From Planctomycetaceae bacterium (lineage in GTDB: Bacteria > Planctomycetota > Planctomycetia > Planctomycetales > Planctomycetaceae): 64,000 nucleotides of DNA. Location of the stretch: positions 434,001 through 498,000 of the forward strand of contig JAWKTX010000004.1 in the NCBI GenBank assembly GCA_041398825.1, written 5' to 3'. The notes under the pieces are model-generated. The model did no database searches, was not told where the DNA came from, and saw only the letters and a list, made by a program, of their open reading frames with translations. The translations under genes and the position numbers were made by a program. Numbering within the stretch: the stretch's first letter is position 1; every line of letters starts with the position of its first letter. Shown here in pieces: positions 1 through 9,404 of this stretch.

Positions 1-174
1 GTACTCTTTGGCTATGCCAAAGTTCAGGCAGATAGACTTCGCGTGGCCGATGTGCAGGTACCCATTCGGTTCCGGCGGAAACCGAGTCTGGACCCGCCCG
101 CCCCATTTTCCGGTAGCATTGTCTTCTTCGATGATCTGACGGACGAAGTCGCGATGTTCTGATGGGGTATTCAT
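1..174 (-). CDS. glnS: glutaminyl-tRNA synthetase, N-terminal part (cut by window edge)
   Basis: Reading the minus strand from the ATG at 172-174 gives a 58-residue start that continues off the window. It contains FVRQIIEEDNATG followed by TRFPPEPNGYLHIGHAKS, the class I aminoacyl-tRNA synthetase HIGH signature in the exact context of bacterial and eukaryotic GlnRS. The enzyme charges tRNA-Gln with glutamine in the cytoplasm. The downstream catalytic core (KMSKS-type motif) and anticodon-binding domains lie outside the window, so completeness cannot be judged. maf lies 168 bases upstream in the same orientation and may be co-transcribed. GluRS is the nearest alternative, but the PPEPNGYLHIGHAKS form is typical of GlnRS. 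Confidence 0.93.
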   Translation of the reverse strand, partial: MNTPSEHRDFVRQIIEEDNATGKWGGRVQTRFPPEPNGYLHIGHAKSICLNFGIAKEY

Positions 175-342
175 AACTTCAGGCCAACCTGGCGAAATGG
201 TGAATTCAGACGCGTTTGCGGCAAGGCCAACGGTTTCCGCGTCATCTCGCGTGAACAGTAGTTTTCTGTCCGCACATCGGAAAGTGCAGATGCCTGCCGA
301 GTTTTGCCTTTCTCAAGGGGACACATGGCAAATGCATTGTGT

Positions 343-918
343 TCAGGGAATGGCGACCCCCAGGGACCGAAGGACTCCCGATAATCCCAGCAGCGGGAGA
401 CCGGTAATTGCGGTGAAATCTGACGTTTCAACCTCATCAAAGAGACTGATCCCGGCACGCTCCACCATGTAGCTGCCCGCACAGTGAATGGGATCGTCAA
501 GTGTTACGTAGCGATAAATCTCGCCGTCGTCGAGCGGTCGCATCCGCAGTCTTGTTTCGTTGATCAGCGAATATTCAGCCCCTGCCATCCACACAGTCAC
601 TGCCGTATGGAGGCAATGTGTTTTTCCAGCCAGCATGCGAAGCTGTTGCCGCGCCTTCTCCTGGTCTCCGGGCTTTCCGAGCGTTTTGCCAGCGAGGTCA
701 ACAACCTGGTCGGCGCCAATGACAATGGCTTCCGGCCGATTCGCCGCCACTGCTCGGGCTTTCTCCTGCGCCAAACGAGACGCAAGGTCTGCTGGTGCGA
801 GGGGCAGTTCTGAAAACATGCTCTCGTCGACCTCGGGAGCAAGACATTCGAATTCCAGCCCCAACCGACCAAGCAGTTCGCGACGGTAGACAGAAGTGCT
901 GGCAAGAATGATTTTCAT
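343..918 (-). CDS. maf: Maf-family nucleotide pyrophosphatase (YceF-like)
   Basis: This 191-residue protein has the full length of Maf/HAM1-fold nucleoside triphosphate pyrophosphatases. It starts MKIILASTSVYRRELLGRLG, has the catalytic-region motif IVIGADQVV, and ends with the family motif TGLPLLGLSGVLR. The overall pattern (APEVDES, LHTAVTVW, HCAGSYMVE) is closer to the YceF subgroup, which hydrolyses 7-methyl-GTP, than to the dTTP/UTP-specific YhdE subgroup. Family knowledge suggests house-cleaning of modified nucleotides; the substrate here is inferred. The ATG at 916-918 gives the canonical N-terminus. It lies upstream of glnS on the same strand. Confidence 0.93.
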   Translation of the reverse strand: MKIILASTSVYRRELLGRLGLEFECLAPEVDESMFSELPLAPADLASRLAQEKARAVAANRPEAIVIGADQVVDLAGKTLGKPGDQEKARQQLRMLAGKTHCLHTAVTVWMAGAEYSLINETRLRMRPLDDGEIYRYVTLDDPIHCAGSYMVERAGISLFDEVETSDFTAITGLPLLGLSGVLRSLGVAIP

Positions 919-1308
919 AGGTTCAGTTTTGGTCGTGTGGATCTGTCGGGATGAACTGCGGCAGCAAACGATCAGCCGCTCGCATGATCGGCAAATAACG
1001 CCCCATCCAGTGGCTTAAACTCACTCTAACAAATCCCTGGTTTGCACCAAACGAAGGGCTGCGCATCTTATCCAGTCTTCCGGATGAATCGTGCAGTCCG
1101 TTTGTGCGAACAATTCCGTCTTTGCCAGAAGCGATGCCGTCAAGCCATTGCACGCTGATGACGAAAACTACCAGGGGCAGTCTGTTGACTGTCACGGTGG
1201 GCCATTCACTGCGAAATAACCAATGCTCCGGCGAGTATTTGTCGTTTAGCGATTTTGCCCTGTTGCCCGTTCATCTCACCTTCGGACCATCCAGTCTGGA
1301 GCAAATTG
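919..1308. other. intergenic region, divergent between maf and a secreted protein gene
   Basis: This divergent gap should hold promoters for both neighbours. A minus-strand open frame at 923-1195 (GTG start, 90 residues) ends five bases before the maf start, but it has no recognisable domain or ribosome binding site and I do not call it as a gene. GGAG at 1298-1301 is the ribosome binding site for the plus-strand gene. Confidence 0.4.
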
Positions 1309-3498
1309 ATGCAGTCGAGTTGCGGTGTTATCCAGAATTCATGTCGAATGATGGCCCTCTATGCAGGCTTGGCCTTCCTATGCGGATCACTACCTGCCGA
1401 CGAACAATTCCCGAATGAACTCAATTCCAGCGTCGATGAACCTCGAATTATTCTTCGGGAAACCAAGACGCGGACCGTGTCTTCACGGACCATCGAAACC
1501 AGTGATCCTCTGATCCAACTGGCGTACGACACGAGGGAATCTCAGCGAAGACGCCTGTTGTCCACGAACGTGCACACCCCCTGGCAGATCATGCATGGTC
1601 TTCTGGGCCTCCGTCAGGACTTCATCATTTCGCACGAAGAAAAGACGGTCTCAGGCATCGACTGGATTGCCAGTGGGCCCCAGTTTCGCAATGAATTCTG
1701 GTTTGAACGAACAGAGTTCGGTGGCCGAGCTCACCCGTACAGCGTTCCCTATGCCTTCGAAGGACACATCAACCAGTTTCTGGCAATTCTTTCCATGAGT
1801 GGACTGCCTCTGGATTACCAGTTCACGACTGCGACCGGCACGATCACGATGCGTGACATGTTGACGAATGCTCAGAAGACGGTGAACGATCGAGAAGAGA
1901 TTACCTGGACGCTCTGGGCTCTCAGTCGCTACCTGCCTCCCGATGCTCAATGGAGGAATGCTCAGGGTGAAGTCTGGAGTATTGAGCGAATGGTGAAGCT
2001 TCAGGTCGACAAGCCGCTTCAAGGATCGCCCTGCGGCGGTACCCACGGCTTGTTCGCTCTGGCGCATGCCAGAAATGTTTACCTGCGGACCGGTCGACCT
2101 TTGCGAGGTGTCTGGCTGGAGGCAGAGCAAAAAATTCGACGCTACATCCAGACAGCTCGACTGCAGCAGAATCCAAACGGCACGCTGTCCTCCAACTTCT
2201 TCCGGGGACGAGAGTACAAAGAAGATTTCGATAAACGCATGGCCAGCGCTGGTCATGTGCTTGAGTTCCTGATGATTGCTTTGCCTCAGGATGAACTGAA
2301 GCAGCCGTGGGTGCGTCGCGCAATTGAAGCCACCTGCAAGGACCTGATGAACAACCGCCATGAATATGTCAGTTGTTCCCCGCTCTACCATACAGTGAAT
2401 GCATTGAGCACCTATCTGGATCGTGTTGCACCGCAGCCCGCACCGGGACAAATGGCGAAGGCACCAGCAGGGACGCGAACAATTACGCAGTCTCGCGAGA
2501 TTGGTGCGGGAACAAAGGCCACCGTCAATTCGCAGGAGATGCGGACTGCGGAAGTCCCTGTCACAAAGGTACCTGATCCGCCCACGGTTCCTCTGGTGAA
2601 AGAACAAACCGTGGCCAGAAATCCGTCTGAAAGTGCGGCCGAGGAATCCGTCGCCGCAATCATTCCCGACGACCTGATTGAAATCCCAACTGCGAATGTT
2701 GAAGCGACCGACGCATTGAAGATTCCAGTGGGCAAGTCTGCGGATTCACCTGCTGTCGAATCCGAACCGACGACAGGAGAGGTTTCCACTGCACCACAGC
2801 CAGAGTCCCGCGAGAAGTCTGAGCTGCCGGGGCAGATTGAGCAGCCTGAGGAAGCACCGACGGGATCTGTGCCGCCAGTGGAAACGTCGACCGACTTAAT
2901 TCCTTTGGAAATTCCGATCGCAGAGTCAACGGAACCACTCCCCGAGCCGGTTCCCGATGACATGATCGGAGCGGGCCGTCAGGTGGGGGCACTGGCATCA
3001 GACGAAACCACAGTTGAGATTCCTTCGGCAGTAGGCCAAATGGAATCGACGGGTGACCGCGTGATGACTGGTGACCGCGTGATGACTGGTGACGATGTGA
3101 TAACCGGTGACCGTGTGTTGCAGATTCCTTTGGCGACTCCGGCAGTCCCTGTTTCGCTTTCACCATCGGGCCGAATTCCTGTTCGTCTGCCATCAATGAC
3201 GAGGGAACTGGATGGACCGAAGCTGGAAGGGGCGGTGGTTGAGACAACGAAACAGTCGCCTCAACCAGCAATGATTTCCGTGAGTCAGTCTGAGGCGACC
3301 GAAGAGGAAGATGGCTGGTTTCGAGTGCAGCTTCAGCTGCAGATCAACATTCTGCCATCCCCGGAATCGCCGAAGCTGGATGCTCAGCCCGTGAAAAGTG
3401 GCGTTCCGTTGCGTCAAGTGCCGTCAACGAAGCCTGAAGACGCAAAGAACCGCGAGTCGAAAGATGCTGCATGGCGAAAGGTCGATCAGGCCCCATGA
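1309..3498 (+). CDS. secreted hypothetical protein with alpha-toroid-like domain and Pro/Glu-rich tail
   Basis: I chose the ATG at 1309 (729 residues) because GGAG at 1298-1301 sits seven bases upstream. The longer frame from 1255 lacks this. Residues about 10-30 are hydrophobic (MMALYAGLAFLCGSLPADE) and look like a signal peptide. Residues about 80-380 form a helical domain with motifs such as PCGGTHGLFALAHAR, RRYIQTARLQQNPNGTLSS and AGHVLEFLMIALPQDELKQP, reminiscent of terpene-cyclase-like toroids and of a conserved planctomycete secreted family. The second half is low complexity, rich in Pro, Glu, Val and Thr, with short repeats around IEIP, LEIP and LQIP and a tandem GDRVMT block. Function unknown; extracytoplasmic location inferred. 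Confidence 0.75.
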   Translation: MQSSCGVIQNSCRMMALYAGLAFLCGSLPADEQFPNELNSSVDEPRIILRETKTRTVSSRTIETSDPLIQLAYDTRESQRRRLLSTNVHTPWQIMHGLLGLRQDFIISHEEKTVSGIDWIASGPQFRNEFWFERTEFGGRAHPYSVPYAFEGHINQFLAILSMSGLPLDYQFTTATGTITMRDMLTNAQKTVNDREEITWTLWALSRYLPPDAQWRNAQGEVWSIERMVKLQVDKPLQGSPCGGTHGLFALAHARNVYLRTGRPLRGVWLEAEQKIRRYIQTARLQQNPNGTLSSNFFRGREYKEDFDKRMASAGHVLEFLMIALPQDELKQPWVRRAIEATCKDLMNNRHEYVSCSPLYHTVNALSTYLDRVAPQPAPGQMAKAPAGTRTITQSREIGAGTKATVNSQEMRTAEVPVTKVPDPPTVPLVKEQTVARNPSESAAEESVAAIIPDDLIEIPTANVEATDALKIPVGKSADSPAVESEPTTGEVSTAPQPESREKSELPGQIEQPEEAPTGSVPPVETSTDLIPLEIPIAESTEPLPEPVPDDMIGAGRQVGALASDETTVEIPSAVGQMESTGDRVMTGDRVMTGDDVITGDRVLQIPLATPAVPVSLSPSGRIPVRLPSMTRELDGPKLEGAVVETTKQSPQPAMISVSQSEATEEEDGWFRVQLQLQINILPSPESPKLDAQPVKSGVPLRQVPSTKPEDAKNRESKDAAWRKVDQAP
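3052..3120 (+). repeat. 18-bp in-frame tandem repeat in the low-complexity tail
   Basis: The unit GGTGACCGCGTGATGACT occurs twice exactly, then once diverged, then as a partial fourth copy, encoding GDRVMT-GDRVMT-GDDVIT-GDRVLQ. It lies in the disordered tail of the secreted protein, where copy number could vary without harming a folded domain. Confidence 0.85.
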
Positions 3499-3684
3499 AC
3501 GGCAGATTCTGCCGGACAAGAACTGACGGCTCCTGGAACACGGGAATCGCGTCGTACATCGACGGACTGAACTACAGTGAAATTCCTGAAAAAGTCGATG
3601 TGACCAGAATCCGGGGCGTTTTGCCCTCGCAACTTTAACTATCGCTGTGCGATTGTTTCGTGAAGCAGCACACGGAGGTGCGTG

Positions 3685-4806
3685 ATGAAAAAATTATCGA
3701 ATGTTTTGCTGCTGGCCGCTGGCTTCTCACTTGCTTCAGGTTGCAGCAGCACTGGAACCCGGGGATCCTGGGTCAGCCGGATGAATCCGTTTCATTCCAA
3801 AAGCGAAACACAGCTTGTTAACGGCGAAGAGCACACGGTAAGCAGCGAGTTCAAAGCATCGAAAAAGCTGCTCAAGAAAGATCCGGAAGGTACAAACCTG
3901 GCGTTCGCCGCTTACATGGCAGACAATGGCAACCTTCCTGAGGCCAGACAACGTTACCAGGATATACTCGCAAACAATCCTGACTGTATGGAAGCCGAAC
4001 TGGGCCTCATCCGGATTGAACTGGAAACAGGGCGAGTTACTCAGGCAGAGGAAATGCTGAACCGACTGAACGAGCAGCATCCGAACAATCTGGAAGTTCA
4101 GCGTCAATTGGGACAGATGTACGCACAGCGGCAGGACTGGAGTTCAGCGATCCGCGTACTTCAGGCGGCTGTTGAGGCCCATCCGAAAGAACAAATGGCG
4201 GCTTACGATCTGGGTATCGCCTGCGTGCATGCAGGAGAGCTGGATCTGGCGATGAGTTCACTGACTTTTGCCGTCGGCGAATCCGCGGCCATGTACAACA
4301 TTGGATACATTCTTGGCGAAGCCGGAAAGATTCCCGAAGCCGTTGCCTGGTACCAGCGTGCACTCGGCAGTCATCCGGACGACCGCACAAAGCTGGCAGC
4401 AACCACCGCGCTGGCAGAACTTGGGGTTCCGGCGAGTAAGATCGCTCCGGGCCACTCCGGTGATTCGATGATTGCCAGGCAACAGGCAACTCAACCGGCT
4501 GGCGGTTCCTCCGCAAGCCTGCTGCAGCAGAGTGTGGAAACGCCATCGATTGCTTCTGCTCGGGTCGTTCAGCATCCGATCCAGACGACGTCTTGGAGCA
4601 ATTCGACGGCACCGCCCGCAGGGCCGTCGTCGGTGCCGGTCTCCTCGGCAAGTTCAAGTCGGGTTCTCCCGCAGACAGGGCAATCGGCTGCATACGCTCC
4701 TGTAACGGGTACGCCCAGTTGGAACGGTCCGACTGGTGCTGGCGTCCCCGGCTATGGGACCGGCACGACTGCCAATCAGTCTCCTCCCGTCTGGCGGTCT
4801 CGATAG
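3685..4806 (+). CDS. TPR-containing lipoprotein
   Basis: The ATG at 3685 is preceded by GGAGG at 3674-3678; a GTG at 3682 is an alternative. The 373-residue product starts with a lipoprotein signal (KKLSNVLLLAAGFSLASGC), so the Cys at the end of LASGC is the likely lipidated residue. Residues about 65-250 contain tandem tetratricopeptide repeats (NLPEARQRYQDILANNPD, RVTQAEEMLNRLNEQHP, DWSSAIRVLQAAVEAHP, KIPEAVAWYQRALGSHP). The C-terminal 120 residues are Ser/Pro/Gly-rich and probably disordered. Family knowledge makes it a periplasmic scaffold for protein interactions; the partner is unknown. It follows the secreted protein at 1309-3498 in the same direction after 186 bases. Confidence 0.85.
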   Translation: MKKLSNVLLLAAGFSLASGCSSTGTRGSWVSRMNPFHSKSETQLVNGEEHTVSSEFKASKKLLKKDPEGTNLAFAAYMADNGNLPEARQRYQDILANNPDCMEAELGLIRIELETGRVTQAEEMLNRLNEQHPNNLEVQRQLGQMYAQRQDWSSAIRVLQAAVEAHPKEQMAAYDLGIACVHAGELDLAMSSLTFAVGESAAMYNIGYILGEAGKIPEAVAWYQRALGSHPDDRTKLAATTALAELGVPASKIAPGHSGDSMIARQQATQPAGGSSASLLQQSVETPSIASARVVQHPIQTTSWSNSTAPPAGPSSVPVSSASSSRVLPQTGQSAAYAPVTGTPSWNGPTGAGVPGYGTGTTANQSPPVWRSR

Positions 4807-5185
4807 ATCTGTGCAGCGATAACAGGCTGTCCTGCATTGCAAAACTCACCGTCCCGGTGGGAATCGGGGGTATTCACGGAGTCTCTGTCGATTTGCATGG
4901 AGCCCCGAATCCTGCCGGTCGACCCCAGAATGCGGGTTTTTGGCCGCGGGATATACCGAAGCTGACACCAGAATTGGCTGATTCTCACTTCTTGCTGTTT
5001 TCGAGCCGATCGCCTCTAGAGTTCCCTTTTGCCTGCGCGTTAGGATAGTCGATGCAGTGAAAATGGCGATTTTCGCCTCGGAACGGTACTCTGTGATGAA
5101 AAGTGTGTACGGCGGTCAGTCCTGCGTGCATCCGTACATTGAATTCGCCGCCTCACGACTGAATCTCCCGATCGGTGTGGAACCA
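4807..5185. other. intergenic region, no gene seen
   Basis: The frame of the next gene is open back to 5057, but signal-peptide logic places its start at 5186 or 5192. No other coding frame, tRNA or strong hairpin was found here. Confidence 0.4.
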
Positions 5186-6442
5186 ATGATCATGCCTCAA
5201 CGAATTCGATATGTCGCTCTGGTTTTCGTTTGCACATTATTGCCATCCCTGGCAACTGGTAGCGAACCCACGCCGCAGCGTCTCTCCGAAGCGGGGCTTG
5301 AGATCCGATGGAACGCACAGGCCGTTCTGAACATCAACCGAGACCAGGTTCAGCATTTCTCCAATGATGAAGAGCTGGTGTATGTTCAATCCTCAGCCGG
5401 TGTGCTGACCGCATTCAATGCGGAAAACGGCCGGAAGATGTGGTCCAACCAGCTCGGACTGAATGATGCCCACTCTATGGGAGTGGCATCCAATAAGGAT
5501 ACGGCAGTCGTCATCGCGGGGTTGTATGCGTTTGGTGTGAATAAGTTCACGGGAGACGAACTCTTCAAGTATCGACTCCCGAACCAGCCGGTGACCTCAC
5601 CCGGAATCGATGCTTCGTCATTCTTCGTACCAATGATCGATGGTTCCATGGGTGCATTTTCCATCCAGACTCTGTCACATCTGGAGCGATACGGAAAACT
5701 TCCACCTGGGGTCGTTCGGGCGACTGCATGGCGTTTTGTGTCGGGCGAACTTTCTCGCTTCAGCCCGGTGGTTGCCAGTGATCAGATTTCTCTGTGTACG
5801 GAGGCTGGAAATATCCATGCCCTGGATAATGCAGGAAAATCCTTGTACGAACTGCTCATGCGAAGTGCCGTGTCCGCGCCCCTGTTTCACGTCACACGTG
5901 ACAATGAGGAGATGCTGCTGGCAGCAACGGCTGACAACCGCTTGTTCTGCATTCGTCTTGCCAAAGGGGCGGAGATTAAATGGACGTATCCGATGGGCGA
6001 AGCGATCACTCAGCCGCTGTTGTGCTTTGGCGATGATATTTACGTCATCACGGATGGTGGCGGAATGACTTCCATGTCGCTGAAGCAGGGATTACCCCAT
6101 CGTACCGGAAGCAAAGACTGGTTTGTTCCTTCAATCCGCTCAGTGGCAGCGGTCACCGAACATCGCGTATATGCGATCGACATTACTGATCACCTGACAG
6201 TGATTGACCGGAAGGATGGTCGACTTATCGACCGAATTCCCGTCGCTGACTATGTCCACAAGATTCGCAACAGTGTGACGGACCGGATCTACATGTCGAC
6301 CGCTTCCGGTTCGATCATTTGTTTCGCAGAATCCGGCAGCGGGTTTGCTCGGTATCATCAAAACCCGGACCGCCAGCCAGTTATGCCTGCGATTCCTGAA
6401 AAGGACCCTGCCGAATCTGAAACTGGCACAGAAAACCAGTAG
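5186..6442 (+). CDS. secreted PQQ-like beta-propeller protein
   Basis: From the ATG at 5186 (or 5192) the product is about 418 residues and begins with a signal peptide (RYVALVFVCTLLPSLATGS). The rest shows PQQ/BamB-type propeller blades: VYVQSSAGVLTAFNAENGR-KMW, VNKFTGDELFKYRLP, NIHALDNAGKSLYELL, NRLFCIRLAKGAEIKWTYP, GGGMTSMSLKQG, HLTVIDRKDGRLIDRIP, SGSIICFAESG. Such proteins occur in planctomycete cell envelopes, often without quinone cofactors, so a structural or binding role is more likely than a dehydrogenase; this is inference. No quinoprotein catalytic residues are evident. It is apparently monocistronic. Confidence 0.8.
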   Translation: MIMPQRIRYVALVFVCTLLPSLATGSEPTPQRLSEAGLEIRWNAQAVLNINRDQVQHFSNDEELVYVQSSAGVLTAFNAENGRKMWSNQLGLNDAHSMGVASNKDTAVVIAGLYAFGVNKFTGDELFKYRLPNQPVTSPGIDASSFFVPMIDGSMGAFSIQTLSHLERYGKLPPGVVRATAWRFVSGELSRFSPVVASDQISLCTEAGNIHALDNAGKSLYELLMRSAVSAPLFHVTRDNEEMLLAATADNRLFCIRLAKGAEIKWTYPMGEAITQPLLCFGDDIYVITDGGGMTSMSLKQGLPHRTGSKDWFVPSIRSVAAVTEHRVYAIDITDHLTVIDRKDGRLIDRIPVADYVHKIRNSVTDRIYMSTASGSIICFAESGSGFARYHQNPDRQPVMPAIPEKDPAESETGTENQ

Positions 6443-6601
6443 GTTCCGAGGAAGCAATCGTCCGCAGTTGCCGGACACCCTTCGCATCGGAAGACGCGGC
6501 AGCAGCATTCGCGATGCCCTGACGCATTCACGTCCCACTCGCGCACAGCAGGGTTGCGAATTCTTTCGCAGTTGGCACTCCGACTTACAACTGGGCGGGA
6601 C

Positions 6602-6979
6602 TCACGATCGCTCTTTGCCGGCCTTGCGTTTCCGGGGAATTTGATTCCTGCTGTTTACCAGGGCAATTCTGGGTGTGTGAACAGCCCGCTCGACTTCGGT
6701 GTAGGTGGCGTAACTGCAAATGATGACCAGGTCGCCGACCTGAACCAGTCTGGCTGCTGCCCCGTTCAAACAGATGACTCCCGACCCTCGTTCTCCGCTG
6801 ATTGCGTAGGTTGTCAGCCGGCTACCGTTGGTGATGTCGTAAACATCAACCTGCTCCCATTCGACGATGTCGGTCGCTTCCATCAGAAGCGGGTCAATTG
6901 TGACGCTGCCTTCGTATTCCAGATTCGCATCTGTCACCGTCGCGCGATGGATTTTGGATTTCAGCAGTTTACGTTCCAT
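6602..6979 (-). CDS. panD: aspartate 1-decarboxylase
   Basis: This 125-residue protein matches PanD in length and order. It opens MERKLLKSKIHRATVTDANL and contains YEGSVTIDPLLM, the self-cleavage site where the Gly-Ser bond (about residues 24-25) is cut to create the pyruvoyl cofactor. It then has NGSRLTTYAI, NGAAARLVQVGD and VIICSYA. The enzyme decarboxylates L-aspartate to beta-alanine for pantothenate and coenzyme A synthesis in the cytoplasm. It lies 94 bases downstream of pheT on the same strand and may share its transcript. The tail after RIALVNSRNQIP is short and basic. Confidence 0.96.
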   Translation of the reverse strand: MERKLLKSKIHRATVTDANLEYEGSVTIDPLLMEATDIVEWEQVDVYDITNGSRLTTYAISGERGSGVICLNGAAARLVQVGDLVIICSYATYTEVERAVHTPRIALVNSRNQIPRKRKAGKERS

Positions 6980-7073
6980 TGCGAACTCGTTTTAGTGCCG
7001 TCGGAATTTGACGAGAATGTTGATACTGGAATGACAGAACGCAGTTTTCCGGAGGCTGCAGCGTCGCAGCGAC

Positions 7074-9107
7074 TCAGGCACGAAGCTTCGCTGAAAGTTC
7101 CGAGGCACATGCGGCGATGATGGCATTGACGCTCAAGTCCACTTCATCGGCCGTCAATGTCCGGTCTTCAGCAAGAAAGCGGCAGGTCACAACATAGGAT
7201 TTGCAGCCGGTTTCGATTTGCTTGCCACGGTATTGGCCGTTGAAATCGACGGATTTCAAAAGGCTCCCTCCCGCTGAAGTCACGGTGGTGACAAGCTTTG
7301 ACCAGGTGATTGATTCTGAGACAACGAAATTCAAATCGCGTGAGATGACAGGAAAACGGGGGATTGGTGTGTAAAGGCGATGCAGTTCGAATGTGTCTTC
7401 CAGGAGATGCACATCCAATTCCGCGATCGTCACGGCATCTTCCAGATCCACAGCATCTGTCACCTGCCGATCCAGCTCTCCAATCCATCCAAACGCCTGC
7501 CCGTTCAGCCTGAACGCCGCCCCGCGCCCGGCCGCGAATTCCGGTGCTTCGCATGGTTCTGTCGTGAGGACAGCGTTCGGGGCCAGCCTGGCCACGAGTG
7601 TTTCCACCAGGCCTTTTCCAGCTGCGAAGGATCGTCCTGAGACGAAACTAACCATGGTTGGCTCAGCCTGTCTTTCGGGCTCACCCTGTCCGGCAGAAAG
7701 GTAGACTTTCGCGATCTCAAACAATTCAGCATTCACCGTACCGTGCCGTTCATTCTGACGTCGGCATTGCAGCAAACTGGGAATCAGACTCTGCCGCAGT
7801 TGGTTTTCATGACTGCGGCTTGAATGTGAAACGGCGACCGCTTCCATCGTGCCGCGTGGTTTGAACAATTGACGCTGGTCTTCACTGACAAACGACAGCG
7901 TCAATGCTTCGTACATTCCGCAGGATGCGAAGTGACTTCGAATGCCGTCCAGGACTCTCTCCCGCGTCGTTCGACACGTGGCCACAACGGGAAGAGTGGC
8001 ATCGGTCGGGATCTGGTCATATCCATGGATCCGGGCGACCTCTTCGATCAAATCACATTCGCGAGTAAGGTCCTGTCGCCAGCTTGGAGGTTTGAATGCC
8101 GCGGACGTTTCATTGTCGGAAACCAGTTCCAGTCCCAGACGGGAAAGAATCGACACACATTCATTCGGTGTGATGACAATTCCCAGCAATTCTGTCACCT
8201 TCGAAAATCGAAGTGTCACTGGTTGTGCATCGGCCGGAGGCCCCTCGCCGGCAACAACGGAACCTTCAGCCAGTTCGCCGCCCGCAATCTGCAGGATCAA
8301 CTCGCAGCAACGTCTCGACGCCCAATCCAGATTGCGGCGATCGACTTTGCGTTCGAATCGATAGGACGAGGGACTGTGAAGCTTCAGTGAACGAGCCGTC
8401 GATCTCACGGACAACGAAGCAAAACTTGCCGTTTCGATCAGCACGTTGACAGTCGAATCGCTGATTTCAGTATCCAGACCGCCCATCACTCCCGCAACGG
8501 CCACAGGCATCTCTGCATCGGCAATGACACACATCTCTTCGCTCAACGCGTATTGTTTCTGATCGATGGCTGTTATCTTTTCCCCAGCCTTTGCTCGACG
8601 AACAACGATGGTCTTGTCTTTCAGTTTGTCGAAATCGAAGGCATGCAGCGGCTGACCGCATTCCATCATGACATAGTTAGTCACATCCACGACATTGTTG
8701 ACGGAATTGACCCCGATGGCAGACAAGCGATCCACCAGCCATGCCGGACTGGGACCGATGCGGACACCGCGAATGAGTCGAGCGTGGTATTCCGGACACA
8801 AATCCGGACATTCAATAGAAAGCCTGAAATCGCTGTAAGCTGCTTTTCCGGAGGCGGAGGGTTCCGCTGCAGGGATGTTCAGCGGAAGATCAAACAGCAC
8901 GGCGGCTTCGCGTGCAACACCGATGTGCCCAAGGCAATCCGGCCGATTGCTGGTCACTTCCACGTCAATCGCCACGTCGTTTCCGACCGGATGAAATTCT
9001 TCGAGGTTTAAGCCCGACATCGTCAGTCGGTCCGTCAGTTGCTCGACAGAGATTCCAGCCTTTGATAGCTCCACATACTGATTGAGCCAGTCCTGGCTAA
9101 CGATCAT
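7074..9107 (-). CDS. pheT: phenylalanyl-tRNA synthetase beta subunit, short form without the N-terminal OB-fold insert
   Basis: The ATG at 9105-9107 gives the expected PheT N-terminus (MIVSQDWLNQYVELSK); the frame extends 20 codons upstream without family similarity. The 677-residue product has the B1 region (VTSNRPDCLGHIGVARE), the B3/4 editing region (NVVDVTNYVMMECGQPLHAFD), the B5 domain (RFSKVTELLGIVI, VARIHGYDQIP), the core (FERKVDRRNLDWASRRC) and a C-terminal ferredoxin-fold anticodon domain (PRFPVISRDLNFVVSES). It goes from VGNDVAIDVEV straight into SNRPDCL, so the roughly 100-residue EMAP/OB tRNA-binding domain of standard bacterial PheT (about 790 residues) is absent. pheS is not adjacent. 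Predicted function: charging tRNA-Phe together with PheS. Confidence 0.93.
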   Translation of the reverse strand: MIVSQDWLNQYVELSKAGISVEQLTDRLTMSGLNLEEFHPVGNDVAIDVEVTSNRPDCLGHIGVAREAAVLFDLPLNIPAAEPSASGKAAYSDFRLSIECPDLCPEYHARLIRGVRIGPSPAWLVDRLSAIGVNSVNNVVDVTNYVMMECGQPLHAFDFDKLKDKTIVVRRAKAGEKITAIDQKQYALSEEMCVIADAEMPVAVAGVMGGLDTEISDSTVNVLIETASFASLSVRSTARSLKLHSPSSYRFERKVDRRNLDWASRRCCELILQIAGGELAEGSVVAGEGPPADAQPVTLRFSKVTELLGIVITPNECVSILSRLGLELVSDNETSAAFKPPSWRQDLTRECDLIEEVARIHGYDQIPTDATLPVVATCRTTRERVLDGIRSHFASCGMYEALTLSFVSEDQRQLFKPRGTMEAVAVSHSSRSHENQLRQSLIPSLLQCRRQNERHGTVNAELFEIAKVYLSAGQGEPERQAEPTMVSFVSGRSFAAGKGLVETLVARLAPNAVLTTEPCEAPEFAAGRGAAFRLNGQAFGWIGELDRQVTDAVDLEDAVTIAELDVHLLEDTFELHRLYTPIPRFPVISRDLNFVVSESITWSKLVTTVTSAGGSLLKSVDFNGQYRGKQIETGCKSYVVTCRFLAEDRTLTADEVDLSVNAIIAACASELSAKLRA

Positions 9108-9404
9108 GGCTGCACGCGATTCGGAAAAATGTAGCAGGAATTGGGATGTGATGCGGCAAAACCGCACAATTTGAAGCGGGGAAGTCTAGCGAAACCTGCC
9201 GCGCAGAGGAACCACGTTCGGACGTTGGAAACAGAATTCCGCTGCTCGGTTAGTCGGGTTTTCCGTATGAATTTCCCTCGGGAACGTCGTTCAATGGAAA
9301 GCGACACTTGAACACCGGGATTCCAGACCGGACAATCAAAGGGCTCTCATTTTTGGTTTACTCGACATGCAGTCGCAGTTGATGCTCTATCAGGAGGCCG
9401 TTGG
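9108..9404. other. divergent promoter region between pheT and the vWA gene
   Basis: About 300 bases without a convincing gene. AGGAGG near 9391-9396 serves the GTG start at 9405. No clear sigma-70 boxes or operators could be assigned. Confidence 0.4.

Noticed and set aside
923..1195. 90-codon minus-strand frame ending five bases before maf
   Set aside because: GTG start without a ribosome binding site, no recognisable family, and it covers a divergent promoter region. Kept only as a note.
1651..2607. 318-codon minus-strand frame
   Set aside because: Lies wholly inside the secreted-protein gene on the other strand; Arg/Cys/His-rich shadow translation without a domain.
4037..4849. 270-codon minus-strand frame
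   Set aside because: Shadow of the TPR lipoprotein gene; composition is Arg/Ser-rich and nothing matches a family.
5057..5185. N-terminal extension of the PQQ-like protein
   Set aside because: The residues before 5186 are not signal-like and a proper signal peptide begins at 5186/5192.
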